Below, piece after piece: positions 26,930 through 35,180 of a DNA stretch of 64,000 bases. A program made the translations under genes and the position numbers. How positions within the stretch are numbered: the first letter of the stretch is position 1; each line of letters starts with the position of its first letter. This stretch comes from Corynebacterium kutscheri (GTDB lineage Bacteria > Actinomycetota > Actinomycetes > Mycobacteriales > Mycobacteriaceae), in contig NZ_CP011312.1 of the NCBI RefSeq assembly GCF_000980835.1, positions 1,302,001 to 1,366,000 of the forward strand, read 5' to 3'. The notes beneath the pieces are model-generated. The model was not told where the DNA came from. It worked only from the letters and a program-made list of their open reading frames with translations, and made no database searches.

Positions 26930-27072
26930 GCTTGGTCATTGTAGTAGTCATTTCACGCTTTACCTAACACCAACAGCACTAAAAGAAAAAACGCTGATAA
27001 AAAGCTCTTTTTAAACCTACCCAAACATAAGAGCCAACCAAGTTCAAGACAGTTCGAATAATAAAAAACTGG

Positions 27073-27666
27073 TTAGCTTAATTCATTTATTCGACGATCA
27101 AGTTCTTGGCGAGCAATACGCATACTTAAACCTGCCGGAAAACCACGCCGAGCCAGCACCCCAACCACCCGACGCAAATCCGCATTGTACATTTTCTTAT
27201 CGCCTGGTACTTCCTTAATACTACGTGCTTTTTTAGCAGCCAGCTTTTCGGCCTTAGCAGCTTCGTCGTCATCATCTATTTGCGCTAACGCCTGAGCACT
27301 AATGCTTTCCGCAATGCCTTTTTCTCTTAACTCCATTGCCAAAATTGAACGTGATTTACCCCGCATGGCAAAACGTTCCCGCACCCATTGTTCTGCAAAA
27401 GCCTCATCATTAACTAAGCCAACTCGAATAAAATCTTCAATAACTTTATTAACGATGTCCGGCTCAAATTCTAATGCGATAAGACGATCGGTAAGTTCTT
27501 TCCTCGAGCGCAAACGGTGGTCCAATAACAGCAAAGCACGCTTACGCACTTTAGCTTTTTCCTCTTCAAGTCCATGATCAAAAAGATCACTACCATGAGC
27601 TTCATAGTGCTCAAGAGCTTCAGCTAAACGTTGTAAGCGTGCTTGCTTATCTTGAGCACTACTCAT
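27073..27666 (-). CDS. recX: RecA regulatory protein RecX
   Basis: RecX binds RecA filaments and limits their activity. The 197-residue helical protein has the RecX three-helix repeats with [33 protein letters not shown] and [14 protein letters not shown]. It overlaps the recA end by eight bases, the usual recA-recX coupling. The N-terminal extension of about 45 residues is charged. Confidence 0.95.
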   Translation of the reverse strand: MSSAQDKQARLQRLAEALEHYEAHGSDLFDHGLEEEKAKVRKRALLLLDHRLRSRKELTDRLIALEFEPDIVNKVIEDFIRVGLVNDEAFAEQWVRERFAMRGKSRSILAMELREKGIAESISAQALAQIDDDDEAAKAEKLAAKKARSIKEVPGDKKMYNADLRRVVGVLARRGFPAGLSMRIARQELDRRINELS

Positions 27667-28768
27667 CGTCTACATCATCAAAATCAACGTTTGGAATTAC
27701 ATCTATACGATCATCAGTTAGCTCATCATTTTGGTTCGCATAAGCACCGATCTTAAGCTTTTGGAAGATTTTATCTTCTAACTCATCAGCAATCTCTGGG
27801 TTCGCCTTAAGATGCAACCGAGCTTTTTCTTTACCTTGGCCTAGCTGCTCTCCCTCATAGGTAAACCACGCACCAGACTTTTTCACAATGCCGTTATCAG
27901 CAGCAATCTCTAAAATTGAAGCTTCTCGAGAAATACCCTCACCATAAATCACATCAAATTCAGCGACTTTAAATGGTGGAGATACCTTATTTTTAACCAC
28001 TTTAAGTTTAGTACGGCTACCGATAGCGTCTTGACCATCTTTTAAAGTTTGGGTACGCCGAATATCACAACGCACTGAGGCATAGAACTTCAGAGCTTTA
28101 CCGCCGGTAGTAGTTTCTGGACTACCGAACATAACGCCAATTTTATCGCGCAATTGGTTAATAAAAATAGCGGTAGTACCAGAGTTATACAGCGCACCAG
28201 TTAATTTACGTAGTGCCTGACTCATTAGACGTGCTTGCAAACCAACGTGACTATCACCCATATCACCATCGATTTCTGCCTTCGGAGTCAAAGCAGCTAC
28301 TGAGTCAATAACAATAAGATCAACAGCACCAGAGCGCACCAACATATCAGTAATTTCTAATGCTTGTTCACCGGTATCAGGCTGAGAAACCAATAACGCA
28401 TCAGTATCAACCCCTAAATTACGGGCATATTCTGGATCTAAAGCATGCTCAGCATCAATAAAAGCTGCAATACCACCCTCTCTTTGTGCAGAAGCGATAG
28501 CGTGTAACGCAACGGTAGTTTTACCAGAAGATTCTGGCCCATAAATCTCAACAATGCGACCACGTGGAAAACCACCGATACCTAATGCAATATCAATTGC
28601 AGTATTACCAGAAGAAATAGCTTGCACCGGTGGACGGTTATCATCCCCAAGGCGCATAATTGCACCTTTACCAAAATCTTTTTCAATAAGTGCTAATGCT
28701 GCATCAAGAGCCTTTTGACGATTCTCACCTTTTTCGGCAATAACCTTAGTGTTCTTTTTGGAAGCCAC
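27659..28768 (-). CDS. recA: Recombinase RecA
   Basis: RecA forms filaments on single-stranded DNA, drives homologous recombination and triggers LexA self-cleavage. The 369-residue protein has Walker [10 protein letters not shown] (residues 77-85), the Walker B region [10 protein letters not shown], loop L1/L2 motifs ([29 protein letters not shown]) and an acidic C-terminus (DDVDDE). There is no intein. GTG start at 28768 with AGGAGAG upstream. A 321-base upstream region contains inverted LexA-type half-sites. It is translated with recX, overlapping by eight bases. Confidence 0.99.
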   Translation of the reverse strand: MASKKNTKVIAEKGENRQKALDAALALIEKDFGKGAIMRLGDDNRPPVQAISSGNTAIDIALGIGGFPRGRIVEIYGPESSGKTTVALHAIASAQREGGIAAFIDAEHALDPEYARNLGVDTDALLVSQPDTGEQALEITDMLVRSGAVDLIVIDSVAALTPKAEIDGDMGDSHVGLQARLMSQALRKLTGALYNSGTTAIFINQLRDKIGVMFGSPETTTGGKALKFYASVRCDIRRTQTLKDGQDAIGSRTKLKVVKNKVSPPFKVAEFDVIYGEGISREASILEIAADNGIVKKSGAWFTYEGEQLGQGKEKARLHLKANPEIADELEDKIFQKLKIGAYANQNDELTDDRIDVIPNVDFDDVDDE

Positions 28769-29089
28769 GAGACACTCTCCTATTTTTATTAATTACATAT
28801 TTTGTTACTAATTACGCCAGCACATATCAATGAGATACCACTATGTAGCCAATAATGACACAATGGGATCAAACGTTTTCTTTCTACCCCTGCGCACTAT
28901 CTCATACCTACACCATGCATAAGAGTTAGAGTACTTAGGTCATTGCTTTACGCACTTAAGCACCTAAGAGATACAACGAGTGTATATTCACACCCAGATA
29001 CAAACTTTACAATACACGCCAATATGTTCGAAAGAAAATTATTTACATATCATGTTTATCATTATTTTCGAACATATTTCCTCACATTT
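28769..29089 (-). promoter_or_regulatory. recA upstream region with LexA-type inverted repeat
   Basis: Between the DUF3046 gene and recA. A perfect 13-bp inverted repeat, AATATGTTCGAAA (29021-29033) / TTTCGAACATATT (29066-29078), carries a LexA half-site (TCGAACA) in each arm, about 250-310 bases before recA. A second repeat, CTTAGGT (28934-28940) / ACCTAAG (28962-28968), with GCTT/AAGC pairing inside, may fold in the recA leader RNA. No gene is convincing here. Confidence 0.55.
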
Positions 29090-29296
29090 TTAATCATCCC
29101 GACCAAGTTGGCGCTCTGGAGGAATTTGAAATTCTTCGCACAGCGCCCACCACACATCACGCGGATCTATACCAGACTCAATCAACTCATCTGGGGTTGC
29201 GCCGTGGGTAGAAAGGACGTGTGAGTGCAATAGCCATTGTCCTTTTGCTTGACCAAATTCATCATCAACTAACTGTTGAAATTCTGTAAGGCGCAT
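29090..29296 (-). CDS. DUF3046 small protein
   Basis: A 68-residue protein of the DUF3046 family, found next to recA across actinobacteria. Typical features are the N-terminal MRLTEFQQLVDDEFG, the central LSTHGATPDELIESGIDPRDVWWALCEEF and a charged end (PPERQLGRDD). It is acidic, soluble and helical. Function is unknown. It lies upstream of recA on the same strand but is separated by 321 bases with a probable separate promoter. Confidence 0.88.
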   Translation of the reverse strand: MRLTEFQQLVDDEFGQAKGQWLLHSHVLSTHGATPDELIESGIDPRDVWWALCEEFQIPPERQLGRDD

Positions 29297-29354
29297 AAAA
29301 ATATTCTACTTCTCTTTACTTTTCTCTTGCTAAAACACAAATAACAATCCTAAT

Positions 29355-29367
29355 TGAACAGTGTTTA
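29355..29367. promoter_or_regulatory. BioQ-like operator in front of bioY
   Basis: TGAAC-AGT-GTTTA matches the corynebacterial BioQ box TGAAC-N3-GTTAC at 8 of 10 fixed bases. It lies 17-30 bases upstream of the bioY GTG at 29385 and just before TATTGT (29371-29376), a possible -10, as expected for a repressor site. Confidence 0.65.
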
Positions 29368-29384
29368 GTGTATTGTCTACAGTC

Positions 29385-29951
29385 GTGATCAACTCTCGAA
29401 ACCGTCTTACGGATCTTGCTTATATTGCAGTTTTTTCCGCACTAATCATTGTATTAGCTTTTGTCTCTATCCCCGTTGGGGCAGCCGGAGTACCTATCGT
29501 TTTACAAAATGCAGCCATCGTTCTAGCCGGTTTAGTACTTGGCGGCAGACGTGGTTTTCTTGCTGCCGCGCTTTTTCTTGGCCTAGGACTTCTAGGTTTA
29601 CCAGTTCTTGCTGGCGGGCGTTCAGTTCTTGCCGCCTTACCGGGAGTTTCCATTGGTTATTTGGTGGGTTACCTTATTTCACCACTAGTAGCAGGCATCA
29701 TTGCTTACACCGCACGTGGACGCAGCAAAGCTCAGACAACTATCACCTTCATTATCGCAGCAGCAGTTGGGTTAATTATCCAGTATTTATGCGGCAGTAT
29801 TGGCCTTGTTATTCGTGCTGATATGAGTTTTGGTGCCGCACTTGCCGCTCAGGGTGCTTTTGTTATCCCCGATGCTGTCAAATTTAGCGTTGTAGTCATC
29901 ATTGCATTAAGTGTGCATGCGGCATTCCCTGACCTCATGCGTAAGAAATAA
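29385..29951 (+). CDS. bioY: Biotin ECF transporter S component BioY
   Basis: BioY is the membrane substrate-binding subunit of the energy-coupling-factor biotin importer. The 188-residue protein has about six membrane segments and family motifs ALIIVLAFVSIPVGAAGVPIVLQN, LVLGGRRGFLAAALFL, GLPVLAGG and the last segment VIPDAVKFSVVVIIA. The frame opens at 29361, but that codon is inside the BioQ-like operator; GTG at 29385 is eight bases after TATTGT, so a leaderless message from 29385 is more likely. bioM and bioN follow. Confidence 0.93.
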   Translation: MINSRNRLTDLAYIAVFSALIIVLAFVSIPVGAAGVPIVLQNAAIVLAGLVLGGRRGFLAAALFLGLGLLGLPVLAGGRSVLAALPGVSIGYLVGYLISPLVAGIIAYTARGRSKAQTTITFIIAAAVGLIIQYLCGSIGLVIRADMSFGAALAAQGAFVIPDAVKFSVVVIIALSVHAAFPDLMRKK

Positions 29952-29971
29952 GACAGTTTTCCAATTTTATC

Positions 29972-29998
29972 GACGCTTACGGTGCCACCGTGAGCGTC
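29972..29998 (+). other. Intercistronic hairpin bioY-bioM
   Basis: GACGCTTACGGTG (29972-29984) pairs with CACCGTGAGCGTC (29986-29998) with one T-G pair; three or more central base pairs must open to form the loop. No T-run follows. It may shape the relative expression of the substrate subunit and the shared transporter core. Confidence 0.5.
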
Positions 29999-30021
29999 AT
30001 CAGTGCATCTAAGGCAGCCTC

Positions 30022-30711
30022 ATGGACATACGCTTTGATTCAGTCAGCGTTAATTATGATGACAAAATCATCCTGGACAATATCACTACTACGCTTAGCG
30101 AACATCGGATCGGAATTATCGGTGCCAATGGCGGCGGGAAATCTACTTTTATCCGACTTATTAATGGTCTTGGCGAAGCTAGCTCTGGCACAGTCGAAGT
30201 CGATGGAATGAACGTCAATAAGCAGGCAAAAGAGATTCGCAAAAAAGTTGGTTTTGTCTTCTCCGATGCTGAAAACCAGATCGTTATGCCTACCGTCCAT
30301 GATGACATTGCCTTTTCTTTACGACGGCATAAATTAACCAAGGATGTTCGTGAAGCCAAAGTTAATGAAGTCATGCAACGATTCCAACTTGCTAATCATC
30401 GCGATCATTCACCGCATATGCTCTCCGGTGGGCAAAAACAACTGCTTGCCCTAGCTAGTGTGTTGGTTATTGAACCTGAGCTCATTATTGCTGATGAGCC
30501 AACAACACTATTGGATATGCTCAATCGACGCCGTATTCGCCAGATTTTTGATACCCTCGAGCAGCAGCTTATTGTAGTCACCCATGATCTTGACTTTTTA
30601 CAAGGCTTCGACCGAGTATTATGCATAGATAATCATGCCATTGCCGCTGATGGTTCCCCCGAAGAGGTTATTGCTTTTTATACGAACCTTATGCAGCAAA
30701 GGACTCTATAG
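30022..30711 (+). CDS. bioM: Biotin ECF transporter ATPase BioM
   Basis: ABC ATPase that powers biotin import with BioY and BioN. The 229 residues have Walker A GANGGGKST (34-42), a Q-loop in ENQIVMPTVHDDIAF, the signature LSGGQKQL, Walker B LIIADEPTTLLD and the H-loop VVTHD, all intact. It lies 70 bases after bioY and three bases before bioN, so the three form one operon as in C. glutamicum. Confidence 0.95.
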   Translation: MDIRFDSVSVNYDDKIILDNITTTLSEHRIGIIGANGGGKSTFIRLINGLGEASSGTVEVDGMNVNKQAKEIRKKVGFVFSDAENQIVMPTVHDDIAFSLRRHKLTKDVREAKVNEVMQRFQLANHRDHSPHMLSGGQKQLLALASVLVIEPELIIADEPTTLLDMLNRRRIRQIFDTLEQQLIVVTHDLDFLQGFDRVLCIDNHAIAADGSPEEVIAFYTNLMQQRTL

Positions 30712-30714
30712 CCA

Positions 30715-31326
30715 ATGCATACTATTCCGCTTGGGCTCTATGTTCCAGGAAATACAGTCATTCACCGACTATCGCCCAGTTTTAAATTCTTCTTCCTTAT
30801 TTTTTATATCTTTGTCAGTACCATTGTGGTCACTGATCCGCTTTACGCTGCTGGCTGCGTGCTTTTTATCGCTGGACTATTTGTACTTGCTCGTATCCCA
30901 ATTCGGATTGCATGGAGCCAGCTCTGGCCAGCACTACCGATTCTTATTATGCTCGGAATTTTTCAGTGGTGGCAAAGAGAGCTTAGTTATGCGCTCAACC
31001 TTATCTTGATTATTTTTTCAGCGCTTATGGTAGCTACTCTTCTTACTTTGACTACCACAGTAGAAGAGATGATGGATTCCTTTGAAAAAATGCTTGCCCC
31101 TACTGCTCGTTTCAATGTACCTGTTGAAACCATTGTGCTTGCTTTTTCACTAACTATTCGCCTTATCCCACTCATGCTCAACACTGTCAATGAAGTGCTC
31201 GATGCAAGAAAAGCACGCGGAGCAAATTTCTCTATCGCGGCTTTTGGTACCCCAGTAATTATCCGTTCTATACGACGAGCACGTGCTATTGGTGATGCCC
31301 TCTATGCGCGCGGAGCTGGCGATTAA
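30715..31326 (+). CDS. bioN: ECF transporter T component BioN
   Basis: Membrane coupling subunit of the biotin importer, CbiQ/EcfT family, 203 residues. The N-terminus NTVIHRLSPSFKFFFLIFYI starts the first membrane segments. The cytoplasmic coupling helices carry the two family motifs, here VLDARKARGAN and RARAIGDALYARG, which contact BioM. It starts three bases after bioM and ends before a strong terminator. Confidence 0.94.
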   Translation: MHTIPLGLYVPGNTVIHRLSPSFKFFFLIFYIFVSTIVVTDPLYAAGCVLFIAGLFVLARIPIRIAWSQLWPALPILIMLGIFQWWQRELSYALNLILIIFSALMVATLLTLTTTVEEMMDSFEKMLAPTARFNVPVETIVLAFSLTIRLIPLMLNTVNEVLDARKARGANFSIAAFGTPVIIRSIRRARAIGDALYARGAGD

Positions 31327-31335
31327 AACCGAGAT

Positions 31336-31381
31336 AACCAAAACCGCCTCCTTCTTATGTGAAGGAAGCGGTTTTATTTGG
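31336..31381. terminator. Terminator between bioN and pspA
   Basis: AAAACCGC(C)TCCTTC (31340-31354) pairs with GAAGGA(A)GCGGTTTT (31361-31375). It is followed by Ts on the plus strand and has TTTTGG on the minus strand, so it can serve bioN and the convergent pspA. Confidence 0.87.
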
Positions 31382-31397
31382 TTTAAGCACTTACTTG

Positions 31398-32219
31398 TTA
31401 AGCTTCGCCTCGGAGCTCACGCATCTTTTGGGCAATGGCATCGTCACTGGCACTAGTTGTATTTTGTTCAATAGCTTGCTGTGGAGATCCAGCGTTAAGC
31501 TGACCACCCATCTCGGCACGGATTTGTTCTAATCGAGAATGACCAGCAAGTTGAATACCTGCATGCTCAATCTCTGACATACGACTACCAATAGAATTCT
31601 CAGCCAATTCTGCTGAACCTAACGCATTAGCATATCGACGCTCAATTTTTTCTCGTACCTGGTCAAGATTTGGCGTATCACGATTAGTAATCGAATCCAT
31701 CGACCGAATGGAGTCAGCAACCTTCTCTTGCATCTTGGCCTGCTCTAGCTGGCTTAAGAGCTTGGTGCGCTCTGCCACCTTTTGTTGCAAAGCCATAGAG
31801 TTGCGCTCCACAGCCTTCTTGGCAACTTCTGCTTGTTGTAAAGCCTGGTCATGCAACCGCTTAGTATCTTCTACCACTTGCTCAGCGGTAACCAACTGAG
31901 CAGCAAAAGCTTCGGCTGCATTTTCATATTCCACAGCCTTTTTCTCGTCGCCTTCGGCACGTGCTTTATCAGAAAGCTGCAATGCTTGACGAGTATTTGA
32001 CTGTAGTTTTTCAATATCTGCCAACCGACGATTGAGCTGCATTTCTAGCTGACGCTGGTTACCGATTACGGCAGCTGCCTGCTGCGAAAGCTCCTGGTGC
32101 TGACGCTGAGCTTCCTCAATAGCCTGCTGAATCTGTACCTTTGGATCGGCATGCTCTTCAATCTTATTATCAAACAATGCCATTAAGTATTTCCATGCTT
32201 TGGTAAACGGATTCGCCAT
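31398..32219 (-). CDS. pspA: PspA/IM30 family phage shock protein
   Basis: PspA polymerises on the inner membrane and protects it during envelope stress. The 273-residue protein has the usual N-terminal amphipathic stretch ([22 protein letters not shown]), then long coiled coils rich in Gln, Ala and Glu, with family signature positions such as [20 protein letters not shown] and KAKMQEK-like repeats. The C-terminal about 50 residues are low-complexity. clgR lies 47 bases upstream. The clgR-pspA pair is conserved in mycobacteria, where ClgR activates pspA and PspA feeds back on ClgR; the third and fourth genes of that operon (Rv2743c, Rv2742c) are missing here. Confidence 0.93.
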   Translation of the reverse strand: MANPFTKAWKYLMALFDNKIEEHADPKVQIQQAIEEAQRQHQELSQQAAAVIGNQRQLEMQLNRRLADIEKLQSNTRQALQLSDKARAEGDEKKAVEYENAAEAFAAQLVTAEQVVEDTKRLHDQALQQAEVAKKAVERNSMALQQKVAERTKLLSQLEQAKMQEKVADSIRSMDSITNRDTPNLDQVREKIERRYANALGSAELAENSIGSRMSEIEHAGIQLAGHSRLEQIRAEMGGQLNAGSPQQAIEQNTTSASDDAIAQKMRELRGEA

Positions 32220-32266
32220 AACTTAACCATCGGCCTTTCTTATTTTTATCTTAATTCTTAATTATT

Positions 32267-32581
32267 CTATACCCGGACAAGGCTTGCTTCGGCAGAACGC
32301 ACCGCCATAGATCCGGCTGCTTCGATTAATACATCAGCCACCGTGGTTCCTAATGCATGGCATACCGACGCTAATAATTCAGAAGACACTTCCTTGCGCC
32401 CTCGCTCCAATTCGGAAAGATAACCCGGCGAAACTCGCGAAGTCTCGGCTAGTTCTCGCAAAGTAATCCCTTTATCTGCCCTAAAGGAGCGTAGAGCAGC
32501 ACCAAGAGCCTCACGCAACAAAGGCTCTGGTGTCTTCTTAGTTGGCACTGGTTTATCTAGAATTGCTGTATATTTCATCAT
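32267..32581 (-). CDS. clgR: Transcriptional activator ClgR
   Basis: A 104-residue XRE-type helix-turn-helix protein, ClgR, that activates clpP1P2/clpC and other stress genes in actinobacteria and is itself degraded by ClpCP. The HTH spans about residues 25-80 (LRSFRADKGITLRELAETSRVSPGYLSELERGRKEVS). Two adjacent ATG codons start the frame; GGAG is six bases before the first. It sits between cinA and pspA in one minus-strand run, with 16 and 47 base gaps. Confidence 0.93.
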   Translation of the reverse strand: MMKYTAILDKPVPTKKTPEPLLREALGAALRSFRADKGITLRELAETSRVSPGYLSELERGRKEVSSELLASVCHALGTTVADVLIEAAGSMAVRSAEASLVRV

Positions 32582-32597
32582 CTCTTACTCCAACGGC

Positions 32598-33101
32598 TCA
32601 ACTATCTTGTTTGTTCCCACCACTTGAGTCAAGCGTGCTCAACATACCAATTGCTCGCACTACCGCTTGTTCTCGAATACTGCGTCGATCGCCTACTAAA
32701 TCACAGCGCACAGCGTAAGCCTGTTGATTCATACTCACCCCTATCCAGACTTCACCAACTGGATGACCTTCTTGTTCATCTGGACCAGCTACCCCAGTAA
32801 GTGAAGCCCCCACAGTAGCGTGACATCGCACACGCGCTCCAATAGCCATTTCTATTGCAGTTTGCTCTGCTACCGCCCCCAAGGTGGCTAATGTCTGTCG
32901 AGCAACACCAGCTAACTGATGTTTCAGCTCTGTTTCATAGGTAATAAAACCACCACGTAGCACTGCACTTGCCCCAGCAACATCAGCAATGGTGGCTGCA
33001 AGCAAACCTGCAGTAAGCGACTCACAGGTAGCCAGCGTCCACTGACGATCACGGTAGCAAGCAATAAGTTCTTGTGCTGGTAGCAGCCTATTTTCTGTCA
33101 C
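32598..33101 (-). CDS. cinA: CinA-family nicotinamide-nucleotide amidohydrolase
   Basis: A 167-residue protein consisting only of the CinA C-terminal (PncC) domain, which deamidates NMN in pyridine nucleotide recycling. The family motif SLTAGLLAATIADVAGASAVLRGGFITYETELK is covered by residues about 27-60, with GASLTGVAGPDEQEGHPVGEVWI following. No N-terminal MoaB-like domain is present, so it is the short form. Its GTG start overlaps the pgsA stop as GTGA. Confidence 0.93.
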   Translation of the reverse strand: MTENRLLPAQELIACYRDRQWTLATCESLTAGLLAATIADVAGASAVLRGGFITYETELKHQLAGVARQTLATLGAVAEQTAIEMAIGARVRCHATVGASLTGVAGPDEQEGHPVGEVWIGVSMNQQAYAVRCDLVGDRRSIREQAVVRAIGMLSTLDSSGGNKQDS

Positions 33102-33667
33102 GCATTAACCCTTCGAGCATCAATAAGATACTGAATACCGGTAACAACAGTAACCAGCGTTGCCACAAGCATAACAATCAATTGAAGGATAGCCATAAAA
33201 CTCGGAACTGGTACTAAATACAAAGCAATAGCACATGTTTGCAACGCAGTTTTAAACTTTCCTCCTTTGCTGGCAGGAACTACCCGACCACGACGTAATT
33301 CAGCCATCCGCCAGAAAGTAATTCCTAATTCACGCACAACAATGACAGTGGTAATCCACCACGGCAATAAACCAACGAGATTAAGACACACTAGTGCTGT
33401 AATCATTAATGCTTTGTCTGCGATAGGATCCGCAATTTTTCCAAAGTCGGTAACAATACCGCGTGCACGAGCAATATCCCCATCAAGTTTATCGGTGAAC
33501 ATCATAAGAATAAAGCACACAAAAGACCACCACATCCATGATGTCTGGTGTCCATCAGCTTTAAGCACCAGCCAAGCAAAAACCGGGATAAAAATAATAC
33601 GTACCGCAGTTAGTGCATTAGGCAGATTAAAATTTGATGGTTTGGGATCTGTCACGTTCACAGTCAT
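33098..33667 (-). CDS. pgsA: CDP-diacylglycerol-glycerol-3-phosphate phosphatidyltransferase
   Basis: Membrane CDP-alcohol phosphatidyltransferase making phosphatidylglycerol phosphate. The catalytic motif D-x2-DG-x2-AR-x8-G-x3-D-x3-D is intact: DKLDGDIARARGIVTDFG then KIADPIADK, at about residues 59-85. About five to six membrane segments follow the family plan. At 189 residues it has normal length. Corynebacteria have several such enzymes; this one, next to cinA and clgR, corresponds to pgsA2 in C. glutamicum, and I cannot exclude another headgroup. Confidence 0.88.
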   Translation of the reverse strand: MTVNVTDPKPSNFNLPNALTAVRIIFIPVFAWLVLKADGHQTSWMWWSFVCFILMMFTDKLDGDIARARGIVTDFGKIADPIADKALMITALVCLNLVGLLPWWITTVIVVRELGITFWRMAELRRGRVVPASKGGKFKTALQTCAIALYLVPVPSFMAILQLIVMLVATLVTVVTGIQYLIDARRVNA

Positions 33668-33703
33668 AAACCCTACCCTTTTTTGAGATTACAATGAATC
33701 TTC

Positions 33704-33991
33704 ATGAGCTACTTTGCATTTATTTATCACTATGATCCGACTAACGACGAGATTGCTGCTACTCGCCCGCAACATCGCGAATTCATCGCCAGCTTGAATA
33801 AAAAAGGACAAATTCTTGGTTCCGGACCATTCACAGAAGGCAATAGCGGCGCACTTATTGTTCTTTCGCTAGGCGATACTGCCACCTTGGACGATGCCAC
33901 TGCCATCATGAATGCTGATCCTTTTTATGAACAAGGACTCGTCGATAAGCGAGAAGTCCATGCCTGGAATCCAGTAATTGGCACTATTTAG
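33704..33991 (+). CDS. YciI-family protein
   Basis: A 95-residue YciI/YCII-like protein with the family fold: FAFIYHYD at the start, RPQHREFIASLNKKGQILGSGPF with the conserved His, and FYEQGLVDKREVHAWNPVIG at the end. Members include dehalogenase-like or stress proteins of largely unknown role. It is divergent from pgsA and its end overlaps terC's end by four bases, tail to tail. Confidence 0.88.
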   Translation: MSYFAFIYHYDPTNDEIAATRPQHREFIASLNKKGQILGSGPFTEGNSGALIVLSLGDTATLDDATAIMNADPFYEQGLVDKREVHAWNPVIGTI

Positions 33992-35031
33992 TCTTCACGA
34001 GCATATTCTGAGGGGCGCTTGCGAATATCAATAGCGCCCTGAGCCTCGTCACGTTTAGTTTTAATTACCGAAGCCACTACTGCAAGAGCCAGAATCCCAA
34101 TAATGATTATTAATGACCACGCGGTAGGAATCTCCATCACATTGAGTGACTCTCCACCATTGATAAACGGCAACTTATTTTCATGTAGTGCATGCAAAAT
34201 AAGTTTAACGCCGATAAAGCCCAAAATCGCGCCCAACCCATAAGGCAAATAAACCAAACGATCAAGTAAACCATCGAGCAAGAAATACATCTGGCGCAAA
34301 CCAAGTAAGGCAAACGCATTCGTGGTAAACACAATGTATGGTTCGGAAGTAATACCGTAAATCGCTGGAATAGAGTCAAAGGCGAACATGACGTCAATCA
34401 TGCCGATAGCAACCAAGGCAATAAACAGCGGGGTCAGGGCAAATTGTCCGCGCTTATGTACGAAGAGATGATCTTCTTCATAGGTGGGGGTAACTGGAAT
34501 AACCTTGCGCAACCAGCGAATAATTCGCATATCATTAGGGTCTTGCTCTGGAACATCACGAATTTCATCGACGATCAACTTCATCGCAGTGTAAAGCAAG
34601 AAAATACCAAAGACATAGAACACATCTGACCATGCTTCAATAACCGCTGCGCCCAGAATAATAAAGATAAGTCGGAATATTAGTGCGAGTGCAATACCGA
34701 TGAGTAATACTTTTTGCTGATACTTTCGCGGGATTTTAAATGCTCCCATAATCAAAGCAAAGACAAAAAGATTATCGACACTGAGTGCTTTTTCCGTGAT
34801 ATATCCAGTAAAGAACTCCAAACCATGCTGGTGTGGATTACCTGGTTTGCTCCAGGCAAACCATAAAAATACCCCAAAAGCACAAGCTAATGCGATATAA
34901 AACAGTGACCACCAGGCAGACTCTTTAATAGTCGGCTCATGCGGGGTACGCACATGCGAATAAAAATCAAAAATAAAGAAACCTGCAATCACTGCAATGG
35001 TTATTGCCCAGGTCAAAGCATTGACTTCCAT
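33988..35031 (-). CDS. TerC-family membrane protein, probable manganese exporter
   Basis: A 347-residue TerC/Alx family integral membrane protein with about nine segments. Visible family features are LEFFTGYITEKALSVDNLFVFALIM, LRLIFIILGAAVIE-like segments, MFAFDSIPAIYGITSEPYIVFTTNAFALLGLRQMYFLL with the conserved Asp, and a charged C-terminal tail. Alx and YkoY-type TerC proteins export Mn2+. A yybP-ykoY-type manganese riboswitch lies directly upstream, which supports a manganese role. SD-type GGAGG is eight bases before the ATG, within a possible hairpin. The gene converges on the YciI gene. Confidence 0.92.
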   Translation of the reverse strand: MEVNALTWAITIAVIAGFFIFDFYSHVRTPHEPTIKESAWWSLFYIALACAFGVFLWFAWSKPGNPHQHGLEFFTGYITEKALSVDNLFVFALIMGAFKIPRKYQQKVLLIGIALALIFRLIFIILGAAVIEAWSDVFYVFGIFLLYTAMKLIVDEIRDVPEQDPNDMRIIRWLRKVIPVTPTYEEDHLFVHKRGQFALTPLFIALVAIGMIDVMFAFDSIPAIYGITSEPYIVFTTNAFALLGLRQMYFLLDGLLDRLVYLPYGLGAILGFIGVKLILHALHENKLPFINGGESLNVMEIPTAWSLIIIIGILALAVVASVIKTKRDEAQGAIDIRKRPSEYARED

Positions 35032-35034
35032 AAA

Positions 35035-35044
35035 AGACCTCCGG
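35035..35044 (-). promoter_or_regulatory. terC ribosome binding site in a controllable hairpin
   Basis: On the minus strand CCGGAGGTCT holds the ribosome binding site GGAGG. It can fold locally (AAAGACC-GGA-GGTCTTT) or pair over ten bases, one of them G-U, with AGACCTCTGG at 35073-35082 in the 3' strand of the upstream riboswitch. This gives a direct route for translational control. Confidence 0.65.
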
Positions 35045-35070
35045 TCTTTCCTTTTTTAAGAATACGGATT

Positions 35071-35180
35071 AACCAGAGGTCTCCCCCACCAACCGACGGC
35101 GGCCAGCACGACCGGGAGCTTTACACTAAGCAACCGTGTTGACGATCAATGCTGATTATGGGGTACTCCCCTCCAATGGC
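35071..35180 (-). ncRNA. yybP-ykoY manganese riboswitch upstream of terC
   Basis: Read on the minus strand, the element starts with TTGGAGGGGAGTA and ends with GGGGGAGACCTCTGG. These are the two conserved strands of the yybP-ykoY aptamer (GGGGAGUA at the 5' side, GAGACC at the 3' side), which pair as the basal stem P1 and carry the Mn2+ loop nucleotides. Between them lie further paired segments such as CGTCAACACGG and CCCGGTCGTGC. TAAGAT on the minus strand (35191-35196) could be the -10, giving a start close to 35184. The aptamer class is known to bind Mn2+ and to control TerC/Alx/MntP genes. No covariance search was possible. Confidence 0.85.

Noticed and set aside
29066..29078. Terminator of the DUF3046 gene formed by the 13-bp repeat upstream of recA
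   Set aside because: The loop is 32 bases, no T-run follows, and each arm carries a LexA half-site, so an operator is the better explanation.
28943..29224. A 93-codon plus-strand frame across the recA upstream region
   Set aside because: It overlaps the conserved DUF3046 gene antisense, has no ribosome binding site, and its translation shows no domain.
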